Part shown: positions 30,380-43,009 of the stretch, in pieces
How the letters are laid out: each line of letters begins with the position of its first letter
Numbering within the stretch: the first letter of the stretch is position 1
NCBI RefSeq assembly: GCF_000428905.1
Contig: NZ_AUAV01000024.1
Location: forward strand, 37,286 to 101,285
Length of the DNA: 64,000 nucleotides
Reading direction: 5' to 3'
DNA from: Brumicola pallidula DSM 14239 = ACAM 615
GTDB lineage: Bacteria > Pseudomonadota > Gammaproteobacteria > Enterobacterales > Alteromonadaceae
Position numbers and translations under genes: made by a program
The notes under the pieces: model-generated
Database searches by the model: none
What the model was told of the DNA's origin: nothing
Seen by the model: the letters and a program-made list of their open reading frames with translations, nothing else

Positions 30380-30621
30380 TGTGCATAAATATCAAGCATT
30401 GGTGGTTTTTATCCACATTTTTTTAACTGGCAAGTAATTTATATGTGTTTGAGTGACGTAAAAAGGACGTAATTATTGCGTATTATGGTGTTACTGATAC
30501 AATAAATTGAACAAATACAGGAGGTTATCCCCAGGTAAAGTTGTTATATAACAGTTATTTAGCAGTTTAAGGTGGGTTAGAGGTTATTGAACTAAAAGAA
30601 TTCCCAATTATCTGTGGATAA
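30380..30621. promoter_or_regulatory. DnaA-box cluster between rpmH and dnaA
   Basis: The 502-bp interval 30234-30735 holds four DnaA-box-like 9-mers: TGTGCATAA (minus) at 30380-30388, TTATCCACA at 30409-30417, TTATCCCCA at 30525-30533, and TGTGGATAA (minus) at 30613-30621. They probably mediate autoregulation of dnaA. In Pseudomonas this same interval is an origin, so an origin role is possible. Confidence 0.65.
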
Positions 30622-30735
30622 ATCGGTGAAAATCCCCTATTCTTATTGCCCTTTTTAAAAGACTAGCTAGAAAAGTGAGCCGTCAGAAGTGAAGCTTGTT
30701 AGTTGGTTTAAGTCGACCCAAATGGAGGTAGTCAG

Positions 30736-32676
30736 TTGAGTATAAGTTGGGAGCATTGCCTGGAGTTACTAAAGGAAGAACTTCCTTCTGAACAATTTAA
30801 TATGTGGTTAAAGCCGCTTCGGTCTGAATTCAACGGTGAATATCTCCATTTATTTGCAACTAATCATTTTATTCTAGATTGGGTCAGAGATAAATATCAT
30901 GGCATGATCACTGAAAGCCTTCGGACATTATACGGCCAGGATGCACCTAATCTAATAATAACAGTGCGTAGTATCGCTCAACAAAATGCGATGATGCAGC
31001 AGGAAGACTCGGTCAACATAAATTCCGCACATACACGTAATACTACGTTAGGCGGACAAGCATCATTGAGTGATAACATTCAATCACACACCAGCAACCA
31101 AACTAACATCCTTGATAATGCACAGAATGGCAATCAAGGCGATACTATTCAAAATAATAAGACACAAAGTCATCCGGCTCATATCAACGACAACGCTTCC
31201 GAAAATACCAATCAAAACAATGTAGATAATCGTCGTGCGCAATCGATGCATGCAAATAAAAGGCATCCGCAAGGCAGCGATGCTTATAAGGAAGGAACTG
31301 TTTTTGATCGCAGGAAAGTCAGTGTAGGAAAAAATAGCAGTGGTTCGCATGATCTCGCAGCACAAAAAAATCAGTCCGAACATAATGGTCATTTGTCGGA
31401 GCCACCAGGAAGTAGTAATCAAAACCCATTTTTAAATAAACAAAATGGAGCATCTCCTTCCTCAAATGCCGGTACTGGAATCGATATTAATCTGGGTAAC
31501 CACAATCAGAGTAAGCAGGGATACTCACAGGCAAATAAAGTGGGTGAATATTCACAGTCAAATAGATTTAGTCAATATTCGGTTCAAAATAGTAAGGTAG
31601 GAATGAATCAAAATACAGACCGTGGCAATGCTGCTGCGGGATCTGTCAATGTGCATAAAAGTAACGTGAATCCTGAATATACTTTTGAGAATTTTGTTGA
31701 GGGTAAATCCAATCAGTACGCGCGCGCGGCAGCAATTCAAGTAGCCAATAATCCGGGGAAGTCATATAACCCCTTATTTTTATACGGCGGTACTGGCCTA
31801 GGTAAAACGCATTTAACACACGCGGTTGGTAATGGCATTTTGGCTAACAAACCGGATGCTAAAATTGTATACATGCACTCTGAGCGGTTTGTTCAAGATA
31901 TGGTAAAGGCCCTACAGAATAATGCGATAGAAGAATTTAAGCGCTTTTATCGTTCAGTAGATGCGTTGCTAATCGATGATATTCAATTCTTTGCAAATAA
32001 AGATCGTTCGCAGGAAGAGTTTTTTCATACCTTCAATGCATTGTTAGAAGGTAATCAACAAATTATTTTGACGTCGGACCGTTATCCAAAAGAAATTGAT
32101 GGCGTAGAGGACCGACTCAAGTCACGTTTTGGTTGGGGTTTAACAGTCATTATCGAACCACCTGAGTTGGAAACTCGCGTAGCAATTCTGATGCGCAAGG
32201 CCCACGAGTGCAATGTTCGTCTTCCAAATGAAGTGGCATTTTTTATGGCTAAACGATTGCGTTCTAATGTTCGTGAATTGGAAGGCGCACTAAATCGCGT
32301 AGTAGCAAACGCAAATTTTTCTGGTAGACCTATTACAATCGACTTTGTTCGCGATGCATTGCGGGATTTACTTGCCTTACAGGACAAGTTAGTTACTATT
32401 GAGAATATACAAAAAACAGTGGCAGATTATTATAAAATCAAAGTCGCTGACATACTGTCGAAAAGACGCAGTAGAAGTGTTGCTCGGCCTAGGCAAGTTG
32501 CCATGGCACTAGCTAAGGAGCTAACAAACCACAGCTTACCCGAGATTGGTAATGCTTTTGGTGGAAGAGATCATACGACGGTTATTCATGCTGTAAGAAA
32601 AGTTGTGCAACTTCGTAATGAAAGTCATGATATAAAAGAAGACTATAAAAATTTAATAAGAACGCTTTCTTCATAA
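30736..32676 (+). CDS. dnaA: Replication initiator DnaA with expanded linker
   Basis: A 646-residue DnaA, against about 450-480 usually. Domain I ([21 protein letters not shown]) spans residues 1-80. Residues about 85-311 are a linker rich in Asn, Ser, Gln and His. Domain III starts near 312 ([12 protein letters not shown]) with Walker A GGTGLGKT at 351-358 and LLIDDIQFF. Domain IV carries the DNA-binding [11 protein letters not shown]. The start is TTG, with GGAGG upstream at 30724. The extra length is entirely in domain II. DnaA boxes lie in its promoter region. Confidence 0.95.
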   Translation: MSISWEHCLELLKEELPSEQFNMWLKPLRSEFNGEYLHLFATNHFILDWVRDKYHGMITESLRTLYGQDAPNLIITVRSIAQQNAMMQQEDSVNINSAHTRNTTLGGQASLSDNIQSHTSNQTNILDNAQNGNQGDTIQNNKTQSHPAHINDNASENTNQNNVDNRRAQSMHANKRHPQGSDAYKEGTVFDRRKVSVGKNSSGSHDLAAQKNQSEHNGHLSEPPGSSNQNPFLNKQNGASPSSNAGTGIDINLGNHNQSKQGYSQANKVGEYSQSNRFSQYSVQNSKVGMNQNTDRGNAAAGSVNVHKSNVNPEYTFENFVEGKSNQYARAAAIQVANNPGKSYNPLFLYGGTGLGKTHLTHAVGNGILANKPDAKIVYMHSERFVQDMVKALQNNAIEEFKRFYRSVDALLIDDIQFFANKDRSQEEFFHTFNALLEGNQQIILTSDRYPKEIDGVEDRLKSRFGWGLTVIIEPPELETRVAILMRKAHECNVRLPNEVAFFMAKRLRSNVRELEGALNRVVANANFSGRPITIDFVRDALRDLLALQDKLVTIENIQKTVADYYKIKVADILSKRRSRSVARPRQVAMALAKELTNHSLPEIGNAFGGRDHTTVIHAVRKVVQLRNESHDIKEDYKNLIRTLSS

Positions 32677-32698
32677 TAATTTTAACGAGAAGACATAA

Positions 32699-33802
32699 AT
32701 GAAATTTACCATTAGCCGTGAAGGTTTATTACAACCTCTTCAACTTGTCTCTGGCGCGGTTGAACGACGCCACACATTACCCATATTATCCAATGTATTA
32801 ATTAAGGTTAGTGAGGGGACACTGTGGTTAACAGGTACTGATTTAGAAGTTGAACTGATTTCGAGTGTCAAGCTCTCTGGCAGTTTCACAGATGGTGAGA
32901 TTACGGTTCCTGCTAAAAAATTAGTTGATATTATTCGCGGTATTAATGGTGAAAGTAATATCATTTTTGAAGTTGAAGAAAACAAGGCCATTATAAAATC
33001 TGGTCGAGGCAAGTACACGTTATCGACACTGTCCGCTAGTGACTATCCTAACCTTGACGATTGGGAGGGTGAAGTCGAGTTTGAAGTGAAGCAATCAGAC
33101 TTAAAAGGGTTAATTGAGAAAACCCATTTTTCAATGGCCCAGCAAGATGTTCGCTACTATCTTAATGGTATGAGCTTAGAAACGGAAGAACATATTATTC
33201 GGACGGTAGCAACAGATGGCCATCGACTTGCTTTGTCAACGCTTGATTACGTTGCGTCGGCATTGCCTGCACGTCAGGTAATTATTCCGAGAAAAGGTGT
33301 ATTGGAAATCATTCGTTTAATTGACTACAACGACACGTTGGTTAAAGTACAAATCGGCAGCAATCACATTCGAATCTATTCAACAGACTTTATTTTTACA
33401 AGTAAATTGGTTGACGGTCGTTTTCCAGATTACAGAAGAGTGCTACCTAAGGGTTCCGACAAATCGGTTTGGTCCTCAAGAGAGTTACTCAAAGCGGCGT
33501 TTTCGAGAGCGATGATCCTGTCAAACGAGAAATTTAAAGGTGTTCGGTTAAATTTGGTAAGTGGCGAATTAAAGATAACAGCGAATAACCCAGAGCAAGA
33601 ACAAGCAGAAGAAGTCGTTGATGTAAATTACGAAGGCGAGGATTTGGAAATAGGTTTCAATGTTGCTTACCTAATCGACGTATTAAATGTGTTGAATTCA
33701 GAGAACGTTATCTTTAATTTATCTGATGCTAATGCAAGTGCGCTGATCCATGCGGAAGGTGATGAGTCAGCGTTGTATGTCATCATGCCTATGCGTCTAT
33801 AA
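32699..33802 (+). CDS. dnaN: DNA polymerase III beta sliding clamp
   Basis: A 367-residue clamp in three repeated domains. The N terminus MKFTISREGLLQPLQLVSG and the C-terminal VMPMRL (clamp end) match the family. It lies directly downstream of dnaA and 28 bp before recF, the standard order. Confidence 0.97.
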   Translation: MKFTISREGLLQPLQLVSGAVERRHTLPILSNVLIKVSEGTLWLTGTDLEVELISSVKLSGSFTDGEITVPAKKLVDIIRGINGESNIIFEVEENKAIIKSGRGKYTLSTLSASDYPNLDDWEGEVEFEVKQSDLKGLIEKTHFSMAQQDVRYYLNGMSLETEEHIIRTVATDGHRLALSTLDYVASALPARQVIIPRKGVLEIIRLIDYNDTLVKVQIGSNHIRIYSTDFIFTSKLVDGRFPDYRRVLPKGSDKSVWSSRELLKAAFSRAMILSNEKFKGVRLNLVSGELKITANNPEQEQAEEVVDVNYEGEDLEIGFNVAYLIDVLNVLNSENVIFNLSDANASALIHAEGDESALYVIMPMRL

Positions 33803-33830
33803 TTACTATCAAGGGCAAATCGTAGCCTTT

Positions 33831-34931
33831 ATGCATTTATCCTTAGTGCAACTTGCTCAGTTTAGAAATTTTGAGCATGTTGCGTTCTCCCCCTGTAAAT
33901 CTCTTAATATTATCCACGGTGCTAATGGCACCGGGAAGTCTTCGATTTTGGAGGCGGTCCATTTATTAGGATTCGGCCGTTCGTTTAGGACAAATCGGCA
34001 AAGCTCCATAGTTAAACACGGCACTGATACCGCAACGGTGTTTAGTCGTTTAGTTGACGAAGAGGGCGTTGAACAACGAATTGGTTGTTCAAGAAATAAG
34101 TCTGATGGATTCGAGTTTAGTATTAATGGAGAGAGAACCAAGAAGCTCTCAGATGTTGTTCGTAAAATTCCCATGCAGATTTTCACGCCACAAAGTAGTG
34201 ATTTGATCATTGGACAACCGATGCTGAGAAGGCGCTTTGTTGATTGGGCATTGTTTCACGTGAAACATAGCTACTCTGATTTAATGTCGGCGTATTCAAA
34301 AACCTTAAGTCAGCGTAACGCTCTATTAAGAAATCATGTAAATAGCGGAACGGCAATAGACAGTCAACAGTTCGATTATTGGAGTGATTCCTTGTGCCGA
34401 TATGGCAATTTGATTTCGGACGCTAGAAAGAGCTATTTGGCATCAATAAATGCTGAAGTTGTTGCACTTTATAGTCAATTTATACCTGAGTTCAAGATAG
34501 AACTAAGGTATAATACTGGATGGGATAGGGGCATGCTATTTGAAGAATCTCTTAGGCTTAAACAGTCACGTGATTTGCAATATGGATACACCACGGTTGG
34601 GCCTCATAAAGGCGACATTAAGTTCACCGTAAATGGTCTGAGCGCTTCTGAAAATCTGTCAAGGGGTCAACTCAGAATATTAGTGTCTATATTGCAAATT
34701 GCACAAATGAAAATGTTTTCTGCTTTAAGTGATAAATCAACTATCTACTTAGTAGATGATATAGCGGCGGAGTTGGATTTGAAAACGAGGGAGCATTTTC
34801 TGGACTTGATCCTTGAAACAAATACACAGGTGTTTGTGACGGCGATTGAGACTTCACAATTTGAATTCACAAATAAATATAATGATAAAAAAGTGTTTCA
34901 CGTGGAACATAACCAAGTGAACGAGGAGTAA
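33831..34931 (+). CDS. recF: Recombination/repair protein RecF
   Basis: A 366-residue SMC-like ATPase. Walker A GANGTGKSS is at residues 30-38 and the end carries LSRGQLRILVS (signature) and VDDIAAELD (Walker B). The frame opens at 33750, but the family N terminus (MHLSLVQLAQFRNF) fixes the ATG at 33831. Two parS-like sites lie inside the gene. Confidence 0.95.
   Translation: MHLSLVQLAQFRNFEHVAFSPCKSLNIIHGANGTGKSSILEAVHLLGFGRSFRTNRQSSIVKHGTDTATVFSRLVDEEGVEQRIGCSRNKSDGFEFSINGERTKKLSDVVRKIPMQIFTPQSSDLIIGQPMLRRRFVDWALFHVKHSYSDLMSAYSKTLSQRNALLRNHVNSGTAIDSQQFDYWSDSLCRYGNLISDARKSYLASINAEVVALYSQFIPEFKIELRYNTGWDRGMLFEESLRLKQSRDLQYGYTTVGPHKGDIKFTVNGLSASENLSRGQLRILVSILQIAQMKMFSALSDKSTIYLVDDIAAELDLKTREHFLDLILETNTQVFVTAIETSQFEFTNKYNDKKVFHVEHNQVNEE
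34252..34267. promoter_or_regulatory. parS site, perfect match, inside recF
   Basis: TGTTTCACGTGAAACA equals the consensus parS palindrome. It lies about 11.5 kb right of oriC within recF coding sequence. Confidence 0.85.
34894..34909. promoter_or_regulatory. parS-like site near the 3' end of recF
   Basis: TGTTTCACGTGGAACA, one mismatch from the parS consensus, 642 bp from the perfect site. Confidence 0.65.
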
Positions 34932-37349
<2,418 letters not shown>

Positions 37350-37368
37350 CAATATCAAAATCAGAAAG

Positions 37369-37394
37369 GTGCTCGTATGTGAGCGCTTTTTTTT
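37369..37394 (+). terminator. Terminator after gyrB
   Basis: GTGCTC / GAGCGC stem (one G-U pair) followed by eight T, 20 bp after the gyrB stop. Confidence 0.8.
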
Positions 37395-38059
37395 ATGTCT
37401 AAAAAAGATGAACAAGAAAACAAGCCATAAATTAAACCATCATATCTGATATGGTTAAAAATCTAACAGAATCGCATAAAATGCACGTTGCAAAATCACC
37501 ACTACGTAATATTTCACTAACCCTATATATATCAGTTACTTATAATAATATTATCAAACTCCGTTTCGAGCCTGTAACGTCGCAAAAGAAAAATCGCTAT
37601 AGGGAGTATTTTAAAGCAATAAATAGTCCGGGATTTACTTCACTAAATGTATTAAAAAATATCCACAGTATAATGCTATAAAACGTAAACTATTTATTAA
37701 TCAATGGCTTACTGTGTAGGAGAGATACAAGTACAGACGTTTTATCAAATATATAATAGTAATTGTAATGATGGTTAATGACGCTAAGAACAATAGTCAC
37801 GGATCATCGCCGCTTCGCAATTAGTAAGGACAATTAGGAAAATTCACACAAGAACAATGTGCACTTCTATATGACGATTTAAGCAAATCATTCTCCGTGT
37901 TGTTGTGTGAGAGCAGCGCGACGCCCTAGATGTATTGCCATTTCGCCACCAAGCACTAAACTGAGCGATGCAGGTCAAACCATCGTTCGACCATTTAAGT
38001 CCATCAACGAAAATGAACCTAGAACCGGATTGCAAATGACCACCAATAATTCCGTTTGC
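37395..38059. other. Gene-free stretch between gyrB and the glyQS-linked lipoprotein gene
   Basis: About 660 bp of AT-rich sequence. Short open frames on both strands lack a ribosome-binding site or family match. A near-DnaA-box ATATCCACA lies near 37660. Nothing else was recognised. Confidence 0.5.
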
Positions 38060-38512
38060 TTAATTATCTGCCTTAGTAATGGTAAGTTCGGGTTCGTTGT
38101 TATCTGATATATCAAATTCAAATGTAAATAAGCCAGTGTCTGCTGGCACAAATTGAATGTTTTGACTGGTCTGCTCGCAGACTAATTCCACCGCATCATA
38201 CAATTCAACTCTACGCGGTGAGTATTCGAAACCACAATTAAACTCCGGCGACCAACTTGCATTAGCGACTTTAAAATCATATGGCTGACCATCAGCAATT
38301 AACTCAATCGTAATGGTATAAAACTCGGGACGAACTCGGGTAAACTTAAATTGATCGCTTGCTTCCCACCAATTAAAGACACCGCGCAAATACATATCCT
38401 CGTAGTTTTTATCTGGCTCAAAGCTGATCAAGTTTCTAGCGGTCTGAGTTGAACAAGCACTTAGCGCAGCTAAACTCACTACCGCTACTGTTAACTTAAT
38501 AAATTTATGCAT
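38060..38512 (-). CDS. Lipoprotein with a carbohydrate-binding-like beta-sandwich
   Basis: A 150-residue protein. The N terminus has a lipoprotein signal with lipobox LSAC, so it is probably anchored in a membrane. The mature part includes YLRGVFNWWEAS, FYTITIELIADGQPYDFKVA and SWSPEFNCGF, a pattern like the carbohydrate-binding modules at the start of pullulanases and glycogen-branching enzymes. This is a fold impression only. The ATG at 38512 was chosen over two adjacent upstream GTGs because of AAGGG at the right distance. The gene starts 12 bp after the glyS stop, so it is likely co-transcribed with glyQ-glyS. Confidence 0.65.
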   Translation of the reverse strand: MHKFIKLTVAVVSLAALSACSTQTARNLISFEPDKNYEDMYLRGVFNWWEASDQFKFTRVRPEFYTITIELIADGQPYDFKVANASWSPEFNCGFEYSPRRVELYDAVELVCEQTSQNIQFVPADTGLFTFEFDISDNNEPELTITKADN

Positions 38513-38524
38513 CACCACTTGCCC

Positions 38525-40606
38525 TTAAACTGCTAAGACAGAAACGTCCGCTACAGACAAGAACAGCTGTCTGGCTTTGCCAACGAGGGCAACACGGTTT
38601 GATTTTACCAATTCGTCATCGGTCATAATCATGACATCATCAAAAAAGTTATTCAGTGGGGTTTTCAACACGGTCAACGATGCCAAAACTTGGTCATACG
38701 ACAAGGTCTCAATAAGTTGAGTAACGTCGCTTTGTGCACTTTCTAAAGCGCTAAATAATGCTTTCTCTGCATCTTCGCTAAATAACGCCGGGTTAATAGA
38801 AGGTAATGCATCGATATCGATAGCATTTTTGTTTAAGATATTAGCTACTCGTTTGTTTGCTGCTACTAAATCAACTGCGCTATCCATTTTCTTAAACGCC
38901 GTGACGGCTTTAATGCGCGCATCGAAATCAATGGCAGTAGTGGGTTGCTGTGTCATAACAGCACTAACCACATCTCCTGAAATGTCTTGGTCTTGATAGA
39001 AAGGTTTGAATCGATCTAATAAGAACATATGCACTTGAGTTGCTGTTTGTGTATTCGACAATTTGTCAGCATAAATACTAACAACACTGTCGACCATCTT
39101 TTGTAAATCAAGTGGTAAGCTATTTTCAACTAGAATACGCAATATACCAATTGCAGAACGACGCAGTGCAAATGGGTCTTTGTCGCCTTTTGGTAGTTTA
39201 CCAATACCAAATATACCAACCAATGTGTCAAGTTTCTCGGCGAGTGCCAACACATAACCTGCGGTCGATGTTGGCAACTTATCTCCTGCGAAACGCGGCA
39301 AATATTGTTCTTCAATAGCTAATCCAACTGCTGCATGCTCACCATCATGTAAGGCATAATGATGGCCCATGATCCCCTGAACACTTGGGAACTCCATAAC
39401 CATATCACTCAACAAATCCGCTTTGGCTAATGCTGCAGCTCGCGAGACATGTGTCGGATCCATATCCAATGCCTTGGCAATGCTCTGACTGATTGCCACC
39501 AAACGTGCAGTCTTTTCAGCAACTGTTCCGAGTTCTTTTTGAAATAGAACCGAGGCTAACTTTTCTGCCTTAGAGGCTAAGGTTGTCTTTTTATCTGTTT
39601 CGAAGAAGAATTTGGCGTCGGCCAGGCGAGGACGAATGACCTTTTGATTCCCTTCAATCACTTGAATAGGGTCTTTACTTTCAATATTTGATACGAACAA
39701 AAAGTGTGATGAAAGTTGACCGTCTGCGCTCAATAACGGCACATACTTCTGGTCGTCTTTCATGGTGTAAATAAGCGCTTCTTTGGGAACATCTAGAAAA
39801 TCAGCTTCAAACTTCGCTGACAAAATAACAGGCCACTCCACCAGAGACGAAATCTCCTCTAACAGAGCCCGATCATAATCAGGACGCAGTCCCAATTCTT
39901 TTGCTTTCGCTTTAAGAGCCGCTTCGATGGTATTGGTCCGTTGAGCGTAATCGGCAATCACATATTGTGCTGTTAACGCGCTCGCGTAATTATCTGCATG
40001 CGCTAATGTGAAACGATGCTGACCATGAAAACGGTGACCCGATAGCTGATTTGCAGACCTTAATCCGAATAATGAGACAGTTAGCACTTCGTCTCCAAAC
40101 ATCACACATAATGTATGTACGGGGCGTATGAATTCAGCCGATGACAACCCCCAGCGCATTGGCTTTGAAATTGGTAACTTGTTAACAGCTGTTTGTAAAA
40201 CGTCCTGCAGGACGTCCTTTAATGCTTTACCTTTGACTTCTGCAACATAAAGTAGCCACTCACCTTTGTCGGTCTTCAGCCTTGATGCTTGAGCAACGTC
40301 TATACCATTGCCTTTTGCCCAACCTTGAGCCGCTCTAGTCGCGTTGCCGTCGGCGTCGAAAGCTGAGCTTACCGCAGGACCGCGCTTTTCAACATGACTA
40401 TCAGGCTGAGTCCCAGCGCAGTTTTTAACCACCACTGCCAAGCGTCTAGGCGCTGCATACGACGCAATGGAATCAAATTCAAAACCAGACTTACTCAGTT
40501 CATCATGCATGTTTTGTGTGAAGCTTTCAGACAGCTTCTTGAGAGACTTTGGCGGTAATTCTTCGGTGCCCAGTTCAATTAATAAATTTTCTTTGATAAC
40601 AGTCAT
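38525..40606 (-). CDS. glyS: Glycyl-tRNA synthetase beta subunit
   Basis: A 693-residue beta subunit of the heterotetrameric GlyRS. The N terminus LLIELGTEELPPKSLKKLS is characteristic, and the C-terminal part is the anticodon-binding domain. It is 2 bp from glyQ. Confidence 0.97.
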   Translation of the reverse strand: MTVIKENLLIELGTEELPPKSLKKLSESFTQNMHDELSKSGFEFDSIASYAAPRRLAVVVKNCAGTQPDSHVEKRGPAVSSAFDADGNATRAAQGWAKGNGIDVAQASRLKTDKGEWLLYVAEVKGKALKDVLQDVLQTAVNKLPISKPMRWGLSSAEFIRPVHTLCVMFGDEVLTVSLFGLRSANQLSGHRFHGQHRFTLAHADNYASALTAQYVIADYAQRTNTIEAALKAKAKELGLRPDYDRALLEEISSLVEWPVILSAKFEADFLDVPKEALIYTMKDDQKYVPLLSADGQLSSHFLFVSNIESKDPIQVIEGNQKVIRPRLADAKFFFETDKKTTLASKAEKLASVLFQKELGTVAEKTARLVAISQSIAKALDMDPTHVSRAAALAKADLLSDMVMEFPSVQGIMGHHYALHDGEHAAVGLAIEEQYLPRFAGDKLPTSTAGYVLALAEKLDTLVGIFGIGKLPKGDKDPFALRRSAIGILRILVENSLPLDLQKMVDSVVSIYADKLSNTQTATQVHMFLLDRFKPFYQDQDISGDVVSAVMTQQPTTAIDFDARIKAVTAFKKMDSAVDLVAANKRVANILNKNAIDIDALPSINPALFSEDAEKALFSALESAQSDVTQLIETLSYDQVLASLTVLKTPLNNFFDDVMIMTDDELVKSNRVALVGKARQLFLSVADVSVLAV

Positions 40607-40608
40607 TG

Positions 40609-41553
40609 TTAGGCCCCCCTGTCAAGTTTATTGGCGTTGGTATGCTCACCCTGTATATTTTTACAAAGAGGAAAACCAAGCGCTTCACGTGTTGCATAGT
40701 ACATCTGCGCACATGCTTTTGATAAAGTACGAACACGTAAAATATAGCGTTGCCTTTCTGTCACAGAAATAGCATGGCGGGCATCTAATAAGTTAAAGGC
40801 ATGAGAAGCTTTCATTACTTGCTCATATGCCGGTAATGGTAGCTGTGCGTCAATTAATTTATTGCTGGCTTTTTCACATTCATCAAAGGTTTTAAAAAGG
40901 AAATCAACATCAGCATATTCAAAATTATAAGCGGACTGTTCTCTTTCGTTCTGCAAAAATACATCACCGTAGGTGACTCTACCCATAGGGCCGTCAGTCC
41001 AAACCAAATCATAAATGCTATCAACACCTTGAATATACATAGCTAAACGTTCAAGACCATAGGTAATTTCGCCAGTAATCGGTTTACACTCAAGACCCCC
41101 TACTTGTTGAAAATAGGTAAATTGCGTAACTTCCATACCGTTTAACCACACTTCCCAACCCAAGCCCCATGCGCCAAGCGTTGGTGACTCCCAATTGTCT
41201 TCAACAAAACGGACATCGTGTACCAGAAGGTCAAAGCCAAGCATTTCAAGCGAGCCTAAGTAGAGCTCCTGAATATTATCAGGGGAGGGCTTTAACATTA
41301 CCTGAAATTGGTAATACTGTTGCAAGCGGTTCGGGTTTTCACCATAGCGGCCGTCAGTAGGCCGACGACAAGGCTGAACATAAGCGCTGTTTATTGGCTC
41401 TGGACCAAGAGAACGAAGGAATGTCATTGGATGAAATGTACCTGCGCCTACCTCCATATCAAGAGGTTGAATAATAACGCATCCCTGAGATGCCCAATAG
41501 TCTTGCAATGCAAGGATAAGACCTTGAAAGGTCTTGCTGTCGTATTTTTGCAT
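40609..41553 (-). CDS. glyQ: Glycyl-tRNA synthetase alpha subunit
   Basis: A 314-residue alpha subunit carrying the class II catalytic core: [38 protein letters not shown] and the [13 protein letters not shown] segment. It attaches glycine to tRNA-Gly. Strand and order fit a glyQ-glyS operon. Confidence 0.97.
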   Translation of the reverse strand: MQKYDSKTFQGLILALQDYWASQGCVIIQPLDMEVGAGTFHPMTFLRSLGPEPINSAYVQPCRRPTDGRYGENPNRLQQYYQFQVMLKPSPDNIQELYLGSLEMLGFDLLVHDVRFVEDNWESPTLGAWGLGWEVWLNGMEVTQFTYFQQVGGLECKPITGEITYGLERLAMYIQGVDSIYDLVWTDGPMGRVTYGDVFLQNEREQSAYNFEYADVDFLFKTFDECEKASNKLIDAQLPLPAYEQVMKASHAFNLLDARHAISVTERQRYILRVRTLSKACAQMYYATREALGFPLCKNIQGEHTNANKLDRGA

Positions 41554-41897
41554 AAGTGCTAAATTCTTCTATGCCCAGTGTGTGAAATTCAAATATACGT
41601 TTGTGCAAATCATTTTAGGCAGTACTCATCATTTGGATGACAAATACACACTGCTGATCAACGGGGTCGCCAATGCCTAAAAATATAACTTAACTAACGC
41701 AAAAAATAAGCTGTAGAGTATACCGCCTAGTGGACTCAATTGGTAACCCTGCACCTCAGATATTCAATGTGTGCGCGTAAAAACATGTTTTTCAACAAAA
41801 TCGTTGTCTTGTAACGCGTAAATCACTAGTTTTATGCCCGATAAGCTCTATGCTAGTGCATCTGGATTTTACCGGTAACCGCGCAAGGAAGTAAGCA
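41554..41897. other. Intergenic region, glyQ and tag divergent
   Basis: 344 bp that should hold both promoters. TAGGCAGT...GCCTA inverted segments lie near 41618-41681, but no clear boxes were assigned. Confidence 0.4.
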
Positions 41898-42551
41898 ATG
41901 AGTTATATTTTGAGCACTAACAAACCGCGAGAGACGACCAAGTGTGCCTGGGAAACCTCTGACCCTCAATATGTTGCTTATCATAATGAACAATGGGGAA
42001 GACCTATTTTAGGCAGCCGCGAGTTGTTTGCAAAATTGTGTTTGGATGGTCAACAAGCCGGATTGAGTTGGTTAACCATATTACGTAAACAGTCCAACTA
42101 TGAACAAGCCTTCCACCAATTTAATCCGCAACAAATTATTAAGATGAGCGAATGTGATGTTGCTAATCTAATGCAAAATAAGGGCATAGTACGTAACAAG
42201 TTAAAAATACAATCGATAATTAAAAATGCACAAGCTTATATAAATATAGAAACGACAATGCCATTTAATGCTTATTTATGGCAGTTTACCGATTTTCGTG
42301 TTATTAAAAATAACTGCAAAACAAAAACTGATGTTGCCACGGCATCGATAGAATCTGGACTAATGGCCAAAACACTAAAAAAAGCAGGCTTCAGTTTTGT
42401 GGGTAGCACAATTTGTTATGCATTTATGCAAGCGGTTGGAATGGTCAATGATCATTTAGTGGCTTGTCCTTGCTACGCAGAAATAGGTGCAGAACAAGCC
42501 AATGTTGAGGGCAAGTTATTGTTGTTGCAGCGCAGTGTAACTAAAACCTGA
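41898..42551 (+). CDS. tag: 3-methyladenine DNA glycosylase I
   Basis: A 217-residue helix-hairpin-helix-fold glycosylase. The zinc site is formed by Cys in TKCAWE, His in AYHNEQWG, and His/Cys in NDHLVACPC, as in E. coli Tag. The central EEGL-type helix reads QAGLSWLTILRK. It removes 3-methyladenine from DNA. Confidence 0.94.
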   Translation: MSYILSTNKPRETTKCAWETSDPQYVAYHNEQWGRPILGSRELFAKLCLDGQQAGLSWLTILRKQSNYEQAFHQFNPQQIIKMSECDVANLMQNKGIVRNKLKIQSIIKNAQAYINIETTMPFNAYLWQFTDFRVIKNNCKTKTDVATASIESGLMAKTLKKAGFSFVGSTICYAFMQAVGMVNDHLVACPCYAEIGAEQANVEGKLLLLQRSVTKT

Positions 42552-42557
42552 TTGCGA

Positions 42558-43001
42558 TTAGCAACTAAAGCCTCTTAACCTAACTATTTCTTCCTGAATT
42601 CCACTTTCAGCTTCACTTTCAACCTGCTCTCGCTGCTTGTCTTGTTGACGTCTTTCTTGTTTGCTTAAGGCACCGCGCTCTTCATGAGTTGGGTAATTTT
42701 TAATTTTATCAAATAAGGCATGCAACTTAGGGAACGATAGTGAGTAATCCGGAATGTTTTCTATGGGCAGCGCTTTTAGCAAACTGCATATTCTAATTGC
42801 CCCTTCCGAATAGTTGCACTGCTGTTGCTGCATTGCAAACGCAATCGTTTGGATGCTTTGCACCATTGAATCTACGCGCTTGCTTATCGCGCTTTGTTGG
42901 CGTGCTTTTTGTTGCTTTAGCAAAAAAAGCAATCGGCCAGTATATATAATTAGGCCGATAACCAATATCGCCCCAAAACCACTAAGTATTGTTTGTATCA
43001 T
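42558..43001 (-). CDS. DUF2489 membrane-anchored protein
   Basis: A 147-residue protein with one N-terminal membrane span (ILSGFGAILVIGLIIYTGRLLFLL) and a charged cytoplasmic part. It lies immediately downstream of yihI, the usual place of DUF2489 genes. The function is not known. Confidence 0.75.
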   Translation of the reverse strand: MIQTILSGFGAILVIGLIIYTGRLLFLLKQQKARQQSAISKRVDSMVQSIQTIAFAMQQQQCNYSEGAIRICSLLKALPIENIPDYSLSFPKLHALFDKIKNYPTHEERGALSKQERRQQDKQREQVESEAESGIQEEIVRLRGFSC

Positions 43002-43009
43002 TTCTCTGC

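Noticed and set aside
37451..37681. 76-codon frame after gyrB
   Set aside because: No ribosome-binding site, AT-driven composition and no family.
37844..38035. 63-codon minus-strand frame before the lipoprotein gene
   Set aside because: No start context and no recognisable family.
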